A stretch of DNA of 64,000 bases, from positions 558,001 to 622,000 of the forward strand of contig NZ_JARVSC010000001.1 in NCBI RefSeq assembly GCF_030209375.1, given 5' to 3'. The translations under genes were made by a program, and so were the position numbers. Origin of the DNA: Plantibacter sp. ME-Dv--P-122b. GTDB taxonomy: Bacteria; Actinomycetota; Actinomycetes; Actinomycetales; Microbacteriaceae. The notes below the pieces were generated by a model that was not told the DNA's origin, made no database searches, and saw nothing but the letters and a program-made list of their open reading frames with translations. Shown piece after piece: positions 17,804-27,515 of the stretch (the first letter of the stretch is position 1; each line of letters begins with the position of its first letter).

Positions 17804-18445
17804 ATGGAGCGCTCGCTCGAGACCAGTGTGAGTCAGGCCGTCGACGCCTGGTTCCGGTGGCTGCCGCGCTGGCACCCCGCCGCCCACCGTGGACGCACCC
17901 GGATCTGCCGCCGGTGCATCGGGTCCCCGATCCTCCGCGCAGCGGGCCTCGTCGACGACGTCCCGCACCAGGTGCAGCACGGCCTCGCCACCCGGATGAA
18001 GGCCATCGTCGACCACGCGGTGGCCGAGTACACCGAGCGGAACCTCCCCGTCCTGCGCGCCGAACTACGCGCGGCGGACCTGCGCGAGGCGCAGCGCTCC
18101 TACCGCCCGGGGGAGGGGCTCGACCCGGAGTTCGACGGGCTGCAGCTCGACCCCGATCCGGATCCCGAGCAGCCCTACCTCTTCACCCTCGCGGAGCTCG
18201 GCGAGTCCCAGGCGAGGGCCGTCCCGCCACCCCCGCCGCTGTCGGACGACGCGAAGGAGGCGCTGCGCACCGAGATCGCCCTCGCCGACCAGTGCGCGAA
18301 CGAGACGGGGCGCCGCATCTGCGAACTCCTCGTCGGGCACCGACTCGCCATCCACGACGCCGTCGAGCGGTACGTCGAACCGCAGGTCACCGCGCTCCTC
18401 GACGACCTCGCGCTGGAGCTGGATTCCCCCACCTCGCCCTGGTAG
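17804..18445 (+). CDS. Conserved hypothetical protein
   Basis: 213 residues from ATG 17804. GTG 17798 is an alternative. A TACCCT box at 17790-17795, eight bases before the ATG, would give a nearly leaderless message. The protein is soluble, with a basic N-terminal part containing RTRICRRCIGSP (a CxxC pair without a second pair) and a long helical, acidic C-terminal half with a Pro-rich loop. I do not recognise it. It starts within 40 bases of the transglutaminase-fold gene end and may be transcribed with it. Confidence 0.75.
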   Translation: MERSLETSVSQAVDAWFRWLPRWHPAAHRGRTRICRRCIGSPILRAAGLVDDVPHQVQHGLATRMKAIVDHAVAEYTERNLPVLRAELRAADLREAQRSYRPGEGLDPEFDGLQLDPDPDPEQPYLFTLAELGESQARAVPPPPPLSDDAKEALRTEIALADQCANETGRRICELLVGHRLAIHDAVERYVEPQVTALLDDLALELDSPTSPW

Positions 18446-18509
18446 CCGTCGGGGTTCACCCGGACGCAGGAGGGGAGATCTCCCCATCGTGCTGTCCGAC
18501 ACCCGTCAC

Positions 18510-18515
18510 TATACT
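18510..18515 (+). promoter_or_regulatory. Possible -10 box for the Gln-rich membrane protein gene
   Basis: TATACT sits 50 bases before the ATG in an AT-richer patch. No convincing -35 hexamer stands 16-18 bases upstream, so confidence is limited. Confidence 0.35.
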
Positions 18516-18565
18516 TTCGAGCACTTGTCATCAGCACGATCCATGCTCATTGGGGGCGCAACACC

Positions 18566-19996
18566 ATGACCGATCCCGGAGATCAGAACCCGCAGCAGCC
18601 CCAGTGGCAGCGACCACCCGCTCAGCCCGACCCGCAGCAGGGATGGCAGGGCAACGGCCCGCAGCAGTCGGGCTCAGGCCAGCAGCAGACGGGCCAGTAC
18701 GGACAGCAGTCGCCGTACGGGCAGTCGCCGACGCAGTCGTCCGGCCAGCACAGCCAGCAGACGGGCCAGTACGGACAGCAGTCCGGTCAGTACAGCCAGC
18801 AGACGGGACAGTACGGCCAGACGGCGCAGTACGGGCAGCAGCCGACCGAACAGTTCGGTCAGCAGGGTGCCGGTCAGTACGGGCAGCAGCCCACGGGACA
18901 GTACGGCCAGCAGCCCACCGAGCAGTACGGCCAGGCGCCCTACGCGCAGGGCGCCGGCGGGTACGGCGGCGGCCAGCAGCCGCCCAAGAAGAAGCTCTCG
19001 AAGAAGGGGCTCACCGGCATCATCGCAGGCGGGAGCGCCCTCCTCCTCATCATCGTCGGTGGCATCGTCGGTGTCAGCGTCGGCAACGCCCTCCACGCCC
19101 CGGAGGTGACGGTCAAGAGCTACCTCGACGCCCTCAAGTCGGGCGACGCCGAACAGGCGCTCAAGCTCTCCGGTACCGAGGTGTCGGCGGCCGACGTGCT
19201 GCTGACCGACGACGCGTACAAGGCTGCGTCCGGCAAGGTCTCCGGCTACACGATCGGGAAGACGACGACCAGCGGGAACACCGCGACCGTCGAGGCCCGT
19301 CTCACCCAGGGGGGCGAGAGTGTCGACCAGGAGTTCACGCTCACCAAGGTCGGCAAGGACGCGGTGCTCTTCGACAAGTGGAAGCTCGAGGCTCCCGAAC
19401 TCAGCACGGTCCAGGTCGACGTGGTCGCCCCTGAGGACGCGGTCGCGACGGTCGGCGGCGTCGACCTCACCGACGTCGAACCGATCGCCGAGGGGTCGTA
19501 CCAGCTGCGCGCCCTCCCCGGTACGTACGACGTCGCCCTCAGCGAGAGCGACTGGTACACCGCCGAGGCGACGACCACGACGGCCGTGGGCTTCGGTCAG
19601 GCCGCGGAACCCGCGACGCTCGCCGTCGCCCTCACCGACGCCGGGACGACCGCCGTCGAGGAGGCCGTCAACGCGTACATCGACGGCTGCGGTGCGGCGA
19701 CGGAGCTCGCCCCGGAGGGGTGCCCCTTCGAGATCCGCAACGACACCGGCTTCACGCCGTCCGGCGTGACATGGAAGTTCGACACGCGCCCGACCTTCAC
19801 GGTCGGCGAGTTCTCGGGCGGCGGCTGGGCCGTCGACTCCGAGACCGTCGGACGCATGTCGATGACCTGCACGCTGACCGACCCCGCCACCGGCCAGACC
19901 GGCCCGGGCTACAGCATCAACCCCGTCGACTTCATCGTCGGCGGCACGGTCGAGGGCTTCACCGACGAGGGCGCGACCTTCGTCCCCTTCCCGTAG
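18566..19996 (+). CDS. Gln/Gly-rich membrane protein with DUF4878-like extracellular domain
   Basis: 476 residues. The first ~135 are low complexity, with repeated QTGQYGQQ-type units, then a KKKLSKKG basic patch and one transmembrane helix near 148-170 (type II topology, C-terminus outside). Directly after the membrane comes PEVTVKSYLDALKSGDAEQALK, the opening helix typical of DUF4878/NTF2-like lipoprotein domains, followed by two further beta-rich segments containing two Cys pairs. A terminator follows. Function unknown. The disordered N-terminus may scaffold cytoplasmic partners (inference). Confidence 0.82.
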   Translation: MTDPGDQNPQQPQWQRPPAQPDPQQGWQGNGPQQSGSGQQQTGQYGQQSPYGQSPTQSSGQHSQQTGQYGQQSGQYSQQTGQYGQTAQYGQQPTEQFGQQGAGQYGQQPTGQYGQQPTEQYGQAPYAQGAGGYGGGQQPPKKKLSKKGLTGIIAGGSALLLIIVGGIVGVSVGNALHAPEVTVKSYLDALKSGDAEQALKLSGTEVSAADVLLTDDAYKAASGKVSGYTIGKTTTSGNTATVEARLTQGGESVDQEFTLTKVGKDAVLFDKWKLEAPELSTVQVDVVAPEDAVATVGGVDLTDVEPIAEGSYQLRALPGTYDVALSESDWYTAEATTTTAVGFGQAAEPATLAVALTDAGTTAVEEAVNAYIDGCGAATELAPEGCPFEIRNDTGFTPSGVTWKFDTRPTFTVGEFSGGGWAVDSETVGRMSMTCTLTDPATGQTGPGYSINPVDFIVGGTVEGFTDEGATFVPFP

Positions 19997-20008
19997 ACCG
20001 ACACCTGG

Positions 20009-20041
20009 ACGACCCCTGGGAGCACTGCTCCCGGGGGTCGT
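20009..20041 (+). terminator. Intrinsic terminator after the Gln-rich membrane protein gene
   Basis: ACGACCCC and GGGGTCGT arms enclose a second GGGAGCA/TGCTCCC pairing, giving one long GC-rich stem. There is only a weak T-tail (TCATCGTTTG). It separates this gene from the str operon promoter. Confidence 0.7.
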
Positions 20042-20047
20042 CATCGT

Positions 20048-20076
20048 TTGACCACAGGTCGTCCGCGGGCTAGTCT
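20048..20076 (+). promoter_or_regulatory. Strong promoter of the str (rpsL) operon
   Basis: TTGACC (20048-20053) and TAGTCT (20071-20076) are separated by exactly 17 bases, close to the actinobacterial housekeeping sigma consensus. Transcription should begin near 20083, leaving a leader of about 260 bases before rpsL. Confidence 0.8.
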
Positions 20077-20082
20077 TGGTTG

Positions 20083-20343
20083 GGTGTGCGCGCTGTCGTG
20101 CGCTCTCGTGCTGTCCACGTTCTCCGGAGCCTGGCTCGGGGGAGCGGACAGCAGTCTTGCACCATCGGGTTGATCCCCGCCGGGCTGGTCCCGGTTGCAG
20201 ATCGCCCCCACGGCATACCCACCATGAAAGCGACGCGCACTCGCGCGGCGCCGGTGGGTCCATACGACCTCGTGGTCCGGGAGACCGGTCCACGAATGCT
20301 GCAGTACCACTGTCACCGTGCAGTCATCATCAAGGAGCAAGTA
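20083..20343 (+). promoter_or_regulatory. Structured 5' leader of the str operon
   Basis: No gene here. Two foldable elements stand out. At 20109-20153 an 8-bp TGCTGTCC/GGACAGCA stem encloses CTCC/GGAG and GAGC/GCTC inner helices. At 20217-20259 ACCCACC pairs with GGTGGGT. The length and nested pairing suggest ribosomal-protein feedback or attenuation. I cannot match it to a named leader family. Confidence 0.5.
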
Positions 20344-20718
20344 GTGCCAACCATTCAGCAGTTGGTTCGGAAGGGCCGCAGCCCCAAGGTCGTCAAGACC
20401 AAGGCGCCCGCCCTGAAGAGCAACCCCCAGCAGGCCGGCGTGTGCACCCGCGTGTACACCACCACCCCGAAGAAGCCGAACTCGGCGATGCGCAAGGTCG
20501 CCCGCGTGAAGCTGCGCAACGGCACCGAGGTCACCGCGTACATCCCCGGTGAGGGCCACAACCTCCAGGAGCACTCGCTGGTCCTGGTCCGTGGTGGTCG
20601 CGTGAAGGACCTCCCGGGTGTCCGTTACAAGATCGTCCGTGGCGCCCTCGACACGCAGGCCGTCAAGAACCGCAAGCAGGCTCGCAGCCGCTACGGCGCG
20701 AAGATGGAGAAGAAGTAA
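20344..20718 (+). CDS. rpsL: 30S ribosomal protein S12 (uS12)
   Basis: 124 residues from GTG 20344, with AAGGAG at 20332-20337. The frame stays open upstream through the leader, but S12 begins [11 protein letters not shown]. The decoding-site loop [16 protein letters not shown] (Lys43 region of streptomycin resistance) and the [11 protein letters not shown] / [15 protein letters not shown] motif are intact with wild-type lysines, so no streptomycin-resistance substitution is seen at the two usual positions. First gene of the str operon. Its stop overlaps the rpsG start by one base. Confidence 0.98.
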   Translation: MPTIQQLVRKGRSPKVVKTKAPALKSNPQQAGVCTRVYTTTPKKPNSAMRKVARVKLRNGTEVTAYIPGEGHNLQEHSLVLVRGGRVKDLPGVRYKIVRGALDTQAVKNRKQARSRYGAKMEKK

Positions 20719-21188
20719 TGCCTCGCAAGGGTCCAGCTCCGAAGCGCCCCGTCGTCGCCGATCCCGTTTACGGCGCCCCCATCGTCAGCCAGCTCGTCAA
20801 CAAGATCCTGCTGGACGGCAAGAAGGGCCTCGCTGAGCGCATCGTCTACGACGCACTCGAAGGCGTCACCGCCAAGAACCAGCAGGATGCCGTCGTCACG
20901 CTCAAGAAGGCGCTCGACAACGTCCGTCCGACCCTCGAGGTGCGTTCGCGCCGCGTCGGTGGTTCCACCTACCAGGTGCCGGTCGAGGTCAAGCCTCACC
21001 GCGCCAACACCCTCGCCCTGCGCTGGCTCGTGAGCTACGCGAAGGGCCGCCGCGAGAAGACGATGACCGAGCGTCTCCAGAACGAGATCCTCGACGCATC
21101 GAACGGTCTCGGTGCAGCCGTCAAGCGTCGTGAAGACACGCACAAGATGGCCGAGTCGAACAAGGCGTTCGCGCACTACCGCTGGTAG
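20718..21188 (+). CDS. rpsG: 30S ribosomal protein S7 (uS7)
   Basis: 156 residues, the usual bacterial length. Starts [12 protein letters not shown] and contains the conserved [16 protein letters not shown] and ALRWLV helices of the 16S 3'-domain binding protein. The ATG shares a base with the rpsL stop (TAATG), so the pair is translationally coupled. A strong hairpin follows before fusA. Confidence 0.98.
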   Translation: MPRKGPAPKRPVVADPVYGAPIVSQLVNKILLDGKKGLAERIVYDALEGVTAKNQQDAVVTLKKALDNVRPTLEVRSRRVGGSTYQVPVEVKPHRANTLALRWLVSYAKGRREKTMTERLQNEILDASNGLGAAVKRREDTHKMAESNKAFAHYRW

Positions 21189-21197
21189 TCGCCGCCC

Positions 21198-21232
21198 GAT
21201 GCGAGGGCGGGCGACCCGCCCGCCCTCGCATC
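21198..21232 (+). terminator. Strong hairpin between rpsG and fusA (attenuator candidate)
   Basis: A perfect 15-bp stem (GATGCGAGGGCGGGC with its complement) closes a 5-base loop. No T-tract follows. Because it lies inside the operon it may attenuate, process or protect the message rather than end it completely. Confidence 0.6.
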
Positions 21233-21275
21233 ACCGAGTGAATCAGCTCACCCCTACCTATCCCCGGAGGACCCC

Positions 21276-23390
21276 GTGGCACAAGACGTGCTCACCGACC
21301 TGAACAAGGTCCGCAACATCGGCATCATGGCCCACATCGATGCCGGCAAGACCACCACCACCGAGCGCATCCTGTTCTACACGGGCGTCAACCACAAGAT
21401 CGGCGAGACCCACGACGGTGCGTCGACGATGGACTGGATGGCGCAGGAGCAGGAGCGCGGCATCACCATCACGTCCGCCGCGACGACCTGCTTCTGGAAC
21501 AAGAACCAGATCAACATCATCGACACCCCCGGCCACGTCGACTTCACGGTCGAGGTCGAGCGTTCGCTCCGCGTCCTCGACGGCGCGGTCGCGGTGTTCG
21601 ACGGCAAGGAGGGCGTCGAGCCCCAGTCCGAGACCGTCTGGCGTCAGGCCGACAAGTACGACGTCCCGCGCATCTGCTTCGTCAACAAGATGGACAAGCT
21701 CGGCGCCGACTTCTACTTCACCGTCGACACGATCATCAGCCGCCTCGGCGCGAAGCCGCTGGTCATCCAGCTGCCGATCGGTGCCGAGTCCAACTTCGAG
21801 GGCGTCGTCGACCTCGTCGAGATGCGTGCGCTCACCTGGCGCGGAGACGCCAAGGGTGACGTCGAGATGGGCGCCAAGTACGCCATCGAGGAGATCCCGG
21901 AAGACCTCAAGGAGAAGGCGGCCGAGTACCGCACCGCGCTCCTCGAGGCCGTCGCCGAGACCGATGACGCACTCATGGAGAAGTACTTCGGTGGCGAGGA
22001 GCTGACCGTCGCGGAGATCAAGGCCGCGATCCGTCACCTCACCATCACGAGCACGATGTACCCGGTCCTCTGTGGCTCCGCGTTCAAGAACCGCGGCGTC
22101 CAGCCGATGCTCGACGCCGTCATCGACTACCTCCCCTCCCCGCTCGACGTCCCGGCCATCGAGGCCCACGACGCACGCGACGAGGAGAAGGTCGTGGAGC
22201 GTCACCCCGACTCGACCGAGCCCTTCACCGCGCTCGCGTTCAAGGTCGCGGTGCACCCGTTCTTCGGTCGCCTGACGTACGTCCGCGTCTACTCGGGTCG
22301 TCTCGACTCCGGTGCGCAGATCATCAACTCGACCAAGGGCAAGAAGGAGCGCATCGGGAAGATCTTCCAGATGCACGCCAACAAGGAGAACCCGGTCGAC
22401 TTCGTCACCGCCGGTCACATCTACGCGGTCATCGGCCTGAAGGACACCACCACCGGTGACACCCTGTCCGACCCGCAGCACCAGGTCGTCCTCGAGTCGA
22501 TGAGCTTCCCGGAGCCCGTCATCGAGGTCGCGATCGAGCCGAAGACCAAGGCCGACCAGGAGAAGCTGGGCACCGCGATCCAGAAGCTGGCCGAAGAGGA
22601 CCCGACGTTCCGCACCGAGCAGAACACCGAGACCGGCCAGACGGTCATCAAGGGCATGGGCGAGCTCCACCTCGACATCCTCGTCGACCGCATGAAGCGC
22701 GAGTTCAACGTCGAGGCCAACGTCGGCAAGCCGCAGGTCGCGTACCGCGAGACCATCAAGCGCAAGGTCGAGAAGTACGGCTACACGCACAAGAAGCAGA
22801 CCGGTGGTTCGGGTCAGTTCGCGAAGATCCAGTTCGATCTGGAGCCGATGGACGTCACTCCGGAGACGACCTACGAGTTCGTGAACGCTGTGACCGGTGG
22901 TCGCATCCCGCGCGAGTACATCCCGTCGATCGACGCCGGTTTCCAGGACGCCCTGCAGGTCGGTGGCCTCGCCGGCTACCCGGTCGTGGGTGTCAAGGCG
23001 ATCATCACCGATGGTGCGGCGCACGACGTCGACTCCTCGGAGATGGCGTTCAAGATCGCCGGCTCGATGGGTCTCAAGGAGGCCTACTCGCGTGCCAACC
23101 CCGTCCTCCTCGAGCCGCTCATGGCGGTCGAGGTGCGTACTCCTGAGGAGTACATGGGCGACGTCATCGGAGACCTCAACTCGCGCCGTGGACAGATCCA
23201 GTCCATGGACGACGCCACCGGCGTCAAGGTCATCCGTGCCAACGTGCCGCTCTCCGAGATGTTCGGCTACATCGGCGACCTCCGGTCGAAGACCTCTGGT
23301 CGTGCCGTGTACTCGATGACGTTCGAGAGCTACGCGGAGGTCCCGAAGGCAGTCGCCGACGAGATCATCCAGAAGAACAAGGGCGAGTAG
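21276..23390 (+). CDS. fusA: Translation elongation factor G
   Basis: 704 residues. GTG start with GGAGG just upstream. GTPase motifs: [15 protein letters not shown] (P-loop), [11 protein letters not shown] (switch I), DTPGHVDF, and NKMDKLGAD (guanine specificity). Domains II-V follow in normal order and full length ([25 protein letters not shown], then ending in [10 protein letters not shown]). It drives translocation on the ribosome. Conserved sequence, no odd insertions. Confidence 0.98.
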   Translation: MAQDVLTDLNKVRNIGIMAHIDAGKTTTTERILFYTGVNHKIGETHDGASTMDWMAQEQERGITITSAATTCFWNKNQINIIDTPGHVDFTVEVERSLRVLDGAVAVFDGKEGVEPQSETVWRQADKYDVPRICFVNKMDKLGADFYFTVDTIISRLGAKPLVIQLPIGAESNFEGVVDLVEMRALTWRGDAKGDVEMGAKYAIEEIPEDLKEKAAEYRTALLEAVAETDDALMEKYFGGEELTVAEIKAAIRHLTITSTMYPVLCGSAFKNRGVQPMLDAVIDYLPSPLDVPAIEAHDARDEEKVVERHPDSTEPFTALAFKVAVHPFFGRLTYVRVYSGRLDSGAQIINSTKGKKERIGKIFQMHANKENPVDFVTAGHIYAVIGLKDTTTGDTLSDPQHQVVLESMSFPEPVIEVAIEPKTKADQEKLGTAIQKLAEEDPTFRTEQNTETGQTVIKGMGELHLDILVDRMKREFNVEANVGKPQVAYRETIKRKVEKYGYTHKKQTGGSGQFAKIQFDLEPMDVTPETTYEFVNAVTGGRIPREYIPSIDAGFQDALQVGGLAGYPVVGVKAIITDGAAHDVDSSEMAFKIAGSMGLKEAYSRANPVLLEPLMAVEVRTPEEYMGDVIGDLNSRRGQIQSMDDATGVKVIRANVPLSEMFGYIGDLRSKTSGRAVYSMTFESYAEVPKAVADEIIQKNKGE

Positions 23391-23426
23391 TCACTCACTC
23401 TCTCTTCACCGCGGTCCGGTCGGGTG

Positions 23427-23455
23427 TGCGAACACCCGGGCGGATCGCGTAACAT
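23427..23455 (+). promoter_or_regulatory. Probable internal promoter for tuf
   Basis: TGCGAA (23427-23432) and TAACAT (23450-23455) with a 17-base spacer, in the 141-base fusA-tuf gap. A CGGGTGT/ACACCCG hairpin at 23421-23438 overlaps the -35. A separate tuf promoter is common in actinobacteria. Confidence 0.5.
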
Positions 23456-23531
23456 GAATACACATCCCTGCAGTGCGTCGGGCATCGAATGGTGCCCGGC
23501 GTCCCGCACAACGTCCTGAGGAGGACTCACA

Positions 23532-24722
23532 GTGGCAAAGGCCAAGTTCGAGCGGACCAAGCCGCACGTCAACATCGGTACGATCGGTCACGTCGACCAC
23601 GGCAAGACCACGCTCACCGCGGCGATCTCGAAGGTCCTGGCGGACAAGTTCCCGTCCGCGACCAACGTGCAGCGCGACTTCGCGTCGATCGACTCCGCGC
23701 CGGAAGAGCGTCAGCGTGGTATCACGATCAACATCTCGCACGTCGAGTACGAGACCCCGAAGCGCCACTACGCGCACGTCGACGCCCCCGGTCACGCTGA
23801 CTACATCAAGAACATGATCACCGGTGCTGCGCAGATGGACGGCGCGATCCTGGTCGTCGCCGCCACTGACGGCCCGATGGCTCAGACGCGTGAGCACGTG
23901 CTGCTCGCCAAGCAGGTCGGCGTCCCCTACCTGCTCGTCGCGCTGAACAAGTCCGACATGGTCGACGACGAGGAGATCCTGGAGCTCGTCGAGCTCGAGG
24001 TCTCCGAGCTCCTCGCCTCGCAGGGCTTCGCTGAGGACGCACCGGTCGTCCGCGTCTCGGGCCTCAAGGCGCTCGAGGGCGACGAGAAGTGGGTGCAGAG
24101 CATCCTCGACCTCATGGACGCCGTGGACGCCAACGTCCCCGACCCCGTGCGCGACAAGGACAAGCCCTTCCTCATGCCGATCGAGGACGTCTTCACGATC
24201 ACCGGTCGTGGAACCGTCGTCACGGGCCGCGCCGAGCGTGGCACGCTCGCGATCAACTCCGAGGTCGAGATCGTCGGCATCCGCCCGACGCAGAAGACGA
24301 TCGTCACGGGTATCGAGATGTTCCACAAGCAGCTCGACGAGGCATGGGCCGGCGAGAACTGTGGTCTCCTGCTCCGTGGCACGAAGCGTGAAGACGTCGA
24401 GCGCGGCCAGGTCGTCGTGAAGCCGGGTTCGGTCACGCCGCACACGAACTTCGAGGGCACCGCGTACATCCTGTCCAAGGATGAGGGTGGGCGTCACAAC
24501 CCGTTCTACGCGAACTACCGTCCGCAGTTCTACTTCCGCACCACCGACGTCACCGGCGTCATCACGCTGCCCGAGGGCACCGAGATGGTCATGCCCGGCG
24601 ACACCACCGACATGACCGTTGAGCTGATCCAGCCCATCGCCATGGAGGTCGGCCTCGGCTACGCCATCCGCGAGGGTGGCCGCACCGTCGGCGCCGGCAC
24701 CGTCACCAAGGTGCTCGCGTAA
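23532..24722 (+). CDS. tuf: Translation elongation factor Tu
   Basis: 396 residues, GTG start with a GGAGG ribosome site. [14 protein letters not shown]-loop, [14 protein letters not shown] switch [27 protein letters not shown], and NKSDMVDD guanine-binding motif. All three domains are present and it ends [11 protein letters not shown]. Delivers aminoacyl-tRNA to the ribosome. Last gene of the str operon, followed by a strong terminator. Confidence 0.98.
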   Translation: MAKAKFERTKPHVNIGTIGHVDHGKTTLTAAISKVLADKFPSATNVQRDFASIDSAPEERQRGITINISHVEYETPKRHYAHVDAPGHADYIKNMITGAAQMDGAILVVAATDGPMAQTREHVLLAKQVGVPYLLVALNKSDMVDDEEILELVELEVSELLASQGFAEDAPVVRVSGLKALEGDEKWVQSILDLMDAVDANVPDPVRDKDKPFLMPIEDVFTITGRGTVVTGRAERGTLAINSEVEIVGIRPTQKTIVTGIEMFHKQLDEAWAGENCGLLLRGTKREDVERGQVVVKPGSVTPHTNFEGTAYILSKDEGGRHNPFYANYRPQFYFRTTDVTGVITLPEGTEMVMPGDTTDMTVELIQPIAMEVGLGYAIREGGRTVGAGTVTKVLA

Positions 24723-24773
24723 GCATCCGCTGACGCGAACCCCTGGTCGACCTCAGGGTCGACACGGTTCCAC

Positions 24774-24810
24774 ACGAAGGGCCCGGAGCATCACGCTCCG
24801 GGCCCTTCGT
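24774..24810 (+). terminator. Terminator of the str operon
   Basis: A perfect 16-bp stem (ACGAAGGGCCCGGAGC with its complement) and ATCAC loop, 50 bases after the tuf stop. No T-tract, as is usual in this genome. Confidence 0.85.
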
Positions 24811-24898
24811 CGTGCGCGCCGTCGGCCGGTCGGCGACCCGGTGACTCATATGTAAGATATCGGGCGACCCATTCCGTATCGAGCCGCCCGAGGTGACC

Positions 24899-26713
24899 GT
24901 GTCCCGTTCGTCCAGCCGTCCGCGTCGTCTGCCACGCCCACGTGTCCTGATCCCGAGCGTCGTCGCACTATCCGTTCTGCTCGGCATCGCCGGCGCCACC
25001 GTGTCGGCGGCTGCGGAGGCCATGTCCGTCCGGGATGAACTCGAGTCGGTCCTGCCGGAGCTCGAGACGATCCGGGCGGGCGTCGATGGCGGCGCCACCG
25101 ATGGGATCGACCCTGCCGCCGTGCAGCGCGCCGGCGACGCAGTCGAGCGGGCACTGGCGTCGACGCGGCGGCCTGACTGGTGGCTCGCCGAACGGGTGCC
25201 CGTCTCCGGGGCGAACTTCGAGGCGGTGCGCACGGCGGTCGAAGCCGCCCACGTGGTCGTCGACGAGGTCGTCGAGCCGGTCCTCGACCTGTCGCTCGAC
25301 GGACTGGCGATCGACGGGCGATTGGACACCGAGCGGGTGGGGAGACTGGCCCGGACCTCGGCGCGCGCGCTCGAGCGACTCGAGGAGCAGGTGGCGCGCC
25401 TCGACCGCCTGGACCGTACGGTGCTCCTGCCGCAGGTGGCGTCGGCGCTGGGCGGACTTGACGGACCGCTGCGCGAGGCGTCGTCGCTCGCCGCGCGGCT
25501 CGCCCCGGTGCTGCGGGCGCTACCCGGGTTCCTGGGGGAGGAGGGACCGCGAGACGTGGTCGTGCTCTTCCAGAACTCCGCGGAGAGTCGAGCCCTCGGT
25601 GGCATCGCAGGAGCGTCGGTGCTCGTGCACGTCGAGGACGGAGTGCTCGGCGTGACCAGGACCCTCGGCGGCGCGGACTTCGTGTCGCACGCCGATCCGG
25701 TGGTACCGCTTCCGGCCGATGCCGACGCGCTCTACCGGACCGAGGGCTACGCTGCCGCCGGCACCTCCATCCATGAAGTGACGGCGCGACCGCACTTCCC
25801 CTACGGCGCGCAGGTGGCCTCGCGGCTCTGGCAGGAGAGCCAGGGTGTCACGCCGGACCTGGTGCTGGCCGTGGATCCAGTCGCGTTGTCCCGTCTGCTG
25901 TGGGCGACCGGCCCCGTGGTGCTGGCCGACGGCACGGAGGTGTCGAGCGACACGGTCGTCGACGAGCTCCTGAATCGTGTGTACCGAGACCACCCCGGTC
26001 TCAGCGACGAGGCGAACCGCGCGCAGGACGCGACCTTCACCGCCGTCGTACAGGCGCTCACATCGCAGCTGCAGGCGGGGTCCATGGTGGTGCCCAGGGC
26101 GATCGACGGTTGGGTCCAAGCGGTCGACGAGCGGCGTCTGCTCGCGTGGAGTCCAGACCGTGTCGAGGAGCGGGCACTGGTGCTCGCCGGGGTCGGCGGC
26201 ACCCTGCCCGAGCGTTCGTCGCGCTCGGTGCCGTTCGGGCTCTACCTCTCGGACGCGGTCGGGTCCAAGCTCGAGTTCTACCTTCGGCAGCAGGTACGTG
26301 TCCGTGCGGGGTCGTGCGACGTCGACGGGACGCGCACGGTCATGGTCGCGTCGGAGCTCTCCAACACGATCGACACGGAGCCGGAGCTCGACACGGAGGC
26401 GTTCGACTACATCGCGGGGTTCCACGAGCGCGAAGGGCTCCCACGCGGTTGGATGCGCCTGCGGGTCATGGCCTACGTGCCCGACGGAGCCGACGTCCGC
26501 TCGGTTCGCGTGGATGGCGTCGAGGTCCCGTACACGGCCGGATCGGACGACGGACACCCGGTCGCCTACGTGGTGGTGACGATCGCTCCGGGCGCGACGG
26601 TGGCGCTCGACGTCGATGCGGACGTGTCCGGTGCCACGGTCGACGCAGTGCGGTTCACGGGTACCCCGGGGGTGCGTCCGGTCGAGGTCGACAACGTCGT
26701 CGAGCCCTGCTGA
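24899..26713 (+). CDS. DUF4012-domain membrane protein
   Basis: 604 residues. GTG 24899 is preferred over 24893 because GAGG at 24890-24893 precedes it correctly. A basic N-terminus and a transmembrane helix at about 15-35 are followed by a long helical region. The DUF4012 core (VVVLFQNSAESRALGGIAG, then GYAAAGTSIHEVTARPHFPYGAQVASRLW) spans about 210-420. The family is extracytoplasmic and often lies near polysaccharide or wall genes, with unknown activity. Stands alone between the str and S10 operons, followed by a hairpin terminator. Confidence 0.88.
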   Translation: MSRSSSRPRRLPRPRVLIPSVVALSVLLGIAGATVSAAAEAMSVRDELESVLPELETIRAGVDGGATDGIDPAAVQRAGDAVERALASTRRPDWWLAERVPVSGANFEAVRTAVEAAHVVVDEVVEPVLDLSLDGLAIDGRLDTERVGRLARTSARALERLEEQVARLDRLDRTVLLPQVASALGGLDGPLREASSLAARLAPVLRALPGFLGEEGPRDVVVLFQNSAESRALGGIAGASVLVHVEDGVLGVTRTLGGADFVSHADPVVPLPADADALYRTEGYAAAGTSIHEVTARPHFPYGAQVASRLWQESQGVTPDLVLAVDPVALSRLLWATGPVVLADGTEVSSDTVVDELLNRVYRDHPGLSDEANRAQDATFTAVVQALTSQLQAGSMVVPRAIDGWVQAVDERRLLAWSPDRVEERALVLAGVGGTLPERSSRSVPFGLYLSDAVGSKLEFYLRQQVRVRAGSCDVDGTRTVMVASELSNTIDTEPELDTEAFDYIAGFHEREGLPRGWMRLRVMAYVPDGADVRSVRVDGVEVPYTAGSDDGHPVAYVVVTIAPGATVALDVDADVSGATVDAVRFTGTPGVRPVEVDNVVEPC

Positions 26714-26749
26714 GCAGTGGTGCATCGGTGCCGGTGGCGCCCGAGACTG

Positions 26750-26770
26750 GGCGGATCCTGACCATCCGCC
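26750..26770 (+). terminator. Terminator after the DUF4012 gene
   Basis: GGCGGAT and ATCCGCC pair over a 7-base loop 37 bases after the stop, just before the S10 operon promoter. Confidence 0.5.
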
Positions 26771-26788
26771 GCCCGCGACACGCCCGGG

Positions 26789-26817
26789 TTGCACGCATGG
26801 TGGATCCGTGGCAAACT
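26789..26817 (+). promoter_or_regulatory. Probable promoter of the S10 ribosomal operon
   Basis: TTGCAC (26789-26794) with CAAACT (26812-26817) after 17 bases. A consensus TTGACA at 27056-27061 lacks a good -10 at the right distance. TTGCAA (27114-27119) with CAATAC (27137-27142) is a possible second start site. Confidence 0.5.
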
Positions 26818-26823
26818 AGTCCA

Positions 26824-27182
26824 GTTCAGTATTTCGGACGAGCGTGCCTGTGCGCGCTCCGGCGGATCACTGCCAGGTAGTGCATAGGAGCTCCCAGACG
26901 CGGCAACGCGACAGGGATCGAGCCTAGGCCGCGGGTAGCAGAACACCAATCACTTCATCGCAATCCAGGTCGCAGCAGTGCTGCGCCCAGCGCCGACCAC
27001 GAGTCGGGGTGGAATCCGGTGGATGACCACGAGGGTCGCAAGACACGAGTGGTCGTTGACAGCAGAACAGTGGTGCGACACCAGTAGTGCCAATGGCGCG
27101 GAGCAACCGAACGTTGCAAAGCGCACGATATGCGTCCAATACGGAGCGATCCGCACGACGCGAGACAGAGAGTGAGTCACAC
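26824..27182 (+). promoter_or_regulatory. Long 5' leader of the S10 operon
   Basis: About 360 bases with no gene. Small hairpins are visible (for example GAGCGTGC with GCGCGCTC near 26839-26861, CACT/AGTG near 26870-26882). In other bacteria this leader is where L4 controls S10 operon expression. No named structure could be matched here. Confidence 0.4.
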
Positions 27183-27491
27183 ATGGCGGGACAGAAGATC
27201 CGCATCCGACTGAAGTCGTATGACCATGAGGTCATCGATACTTCGGCGCGCAAGATCGTCGACACGGTCACCCGTGCAGGCGCAACCGTCGTCGGCCCCG
27301 TGCCGCTTCCGACGGAGAAGAACGTGGTCTGCGTGATCCGTTCGCCGCACAAGTACAAGGACAGCCGGGAGCACTTCGAAATGCGCACCCACAAGCGTCT
27401 GATCGACATCATCGACCCGACCCCGAAGGCCGTCGACTCGCTCATGCGTCTCGACCTGCCGGCGGACGTCAACATCGAGATCAAGCTCTGA
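27183..27491 (+). CDS. rpsJ: 30S ribosomal protein S10 (uS10)
   Basis: 102 residues from ATG 27183. An in-frame ATG upstream is rejected because S10 begins [16 protein letters not shown]. Contains TGPVPLPT-like [36 protein letters not shown] in the usual form, ending with NIEIKL. Assembles in the 30S head and also serves as NusE in antitermination. First gene of the superoperon. Confidence 0.98.
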   Translation: MAGQKIRIRLKSYDHEVIDTSARKIVDTVTRAGATVVGPVPLPTEKNVVCVIRSPHKYKDSREHFEMRTHKRLIDIIDPTPKAVDSLMRLDLPADVNIEIKL

Positions 27492-27515
27492 GCTCGGTAG
27501 AGACGGAAGGAAGAC

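Noticed and set aside
20080-20343. N-terminal extension of rpsL
   Set aside because: The frame is open by chance. S12 begins at GTG 20344 with a proper ribosome site, and the upstream part is structured leader.
27056-27061. TTGACA as main S10 promoter
   Set aside because: Perfect -35 but no acceptable -10 at 16-19 bases.
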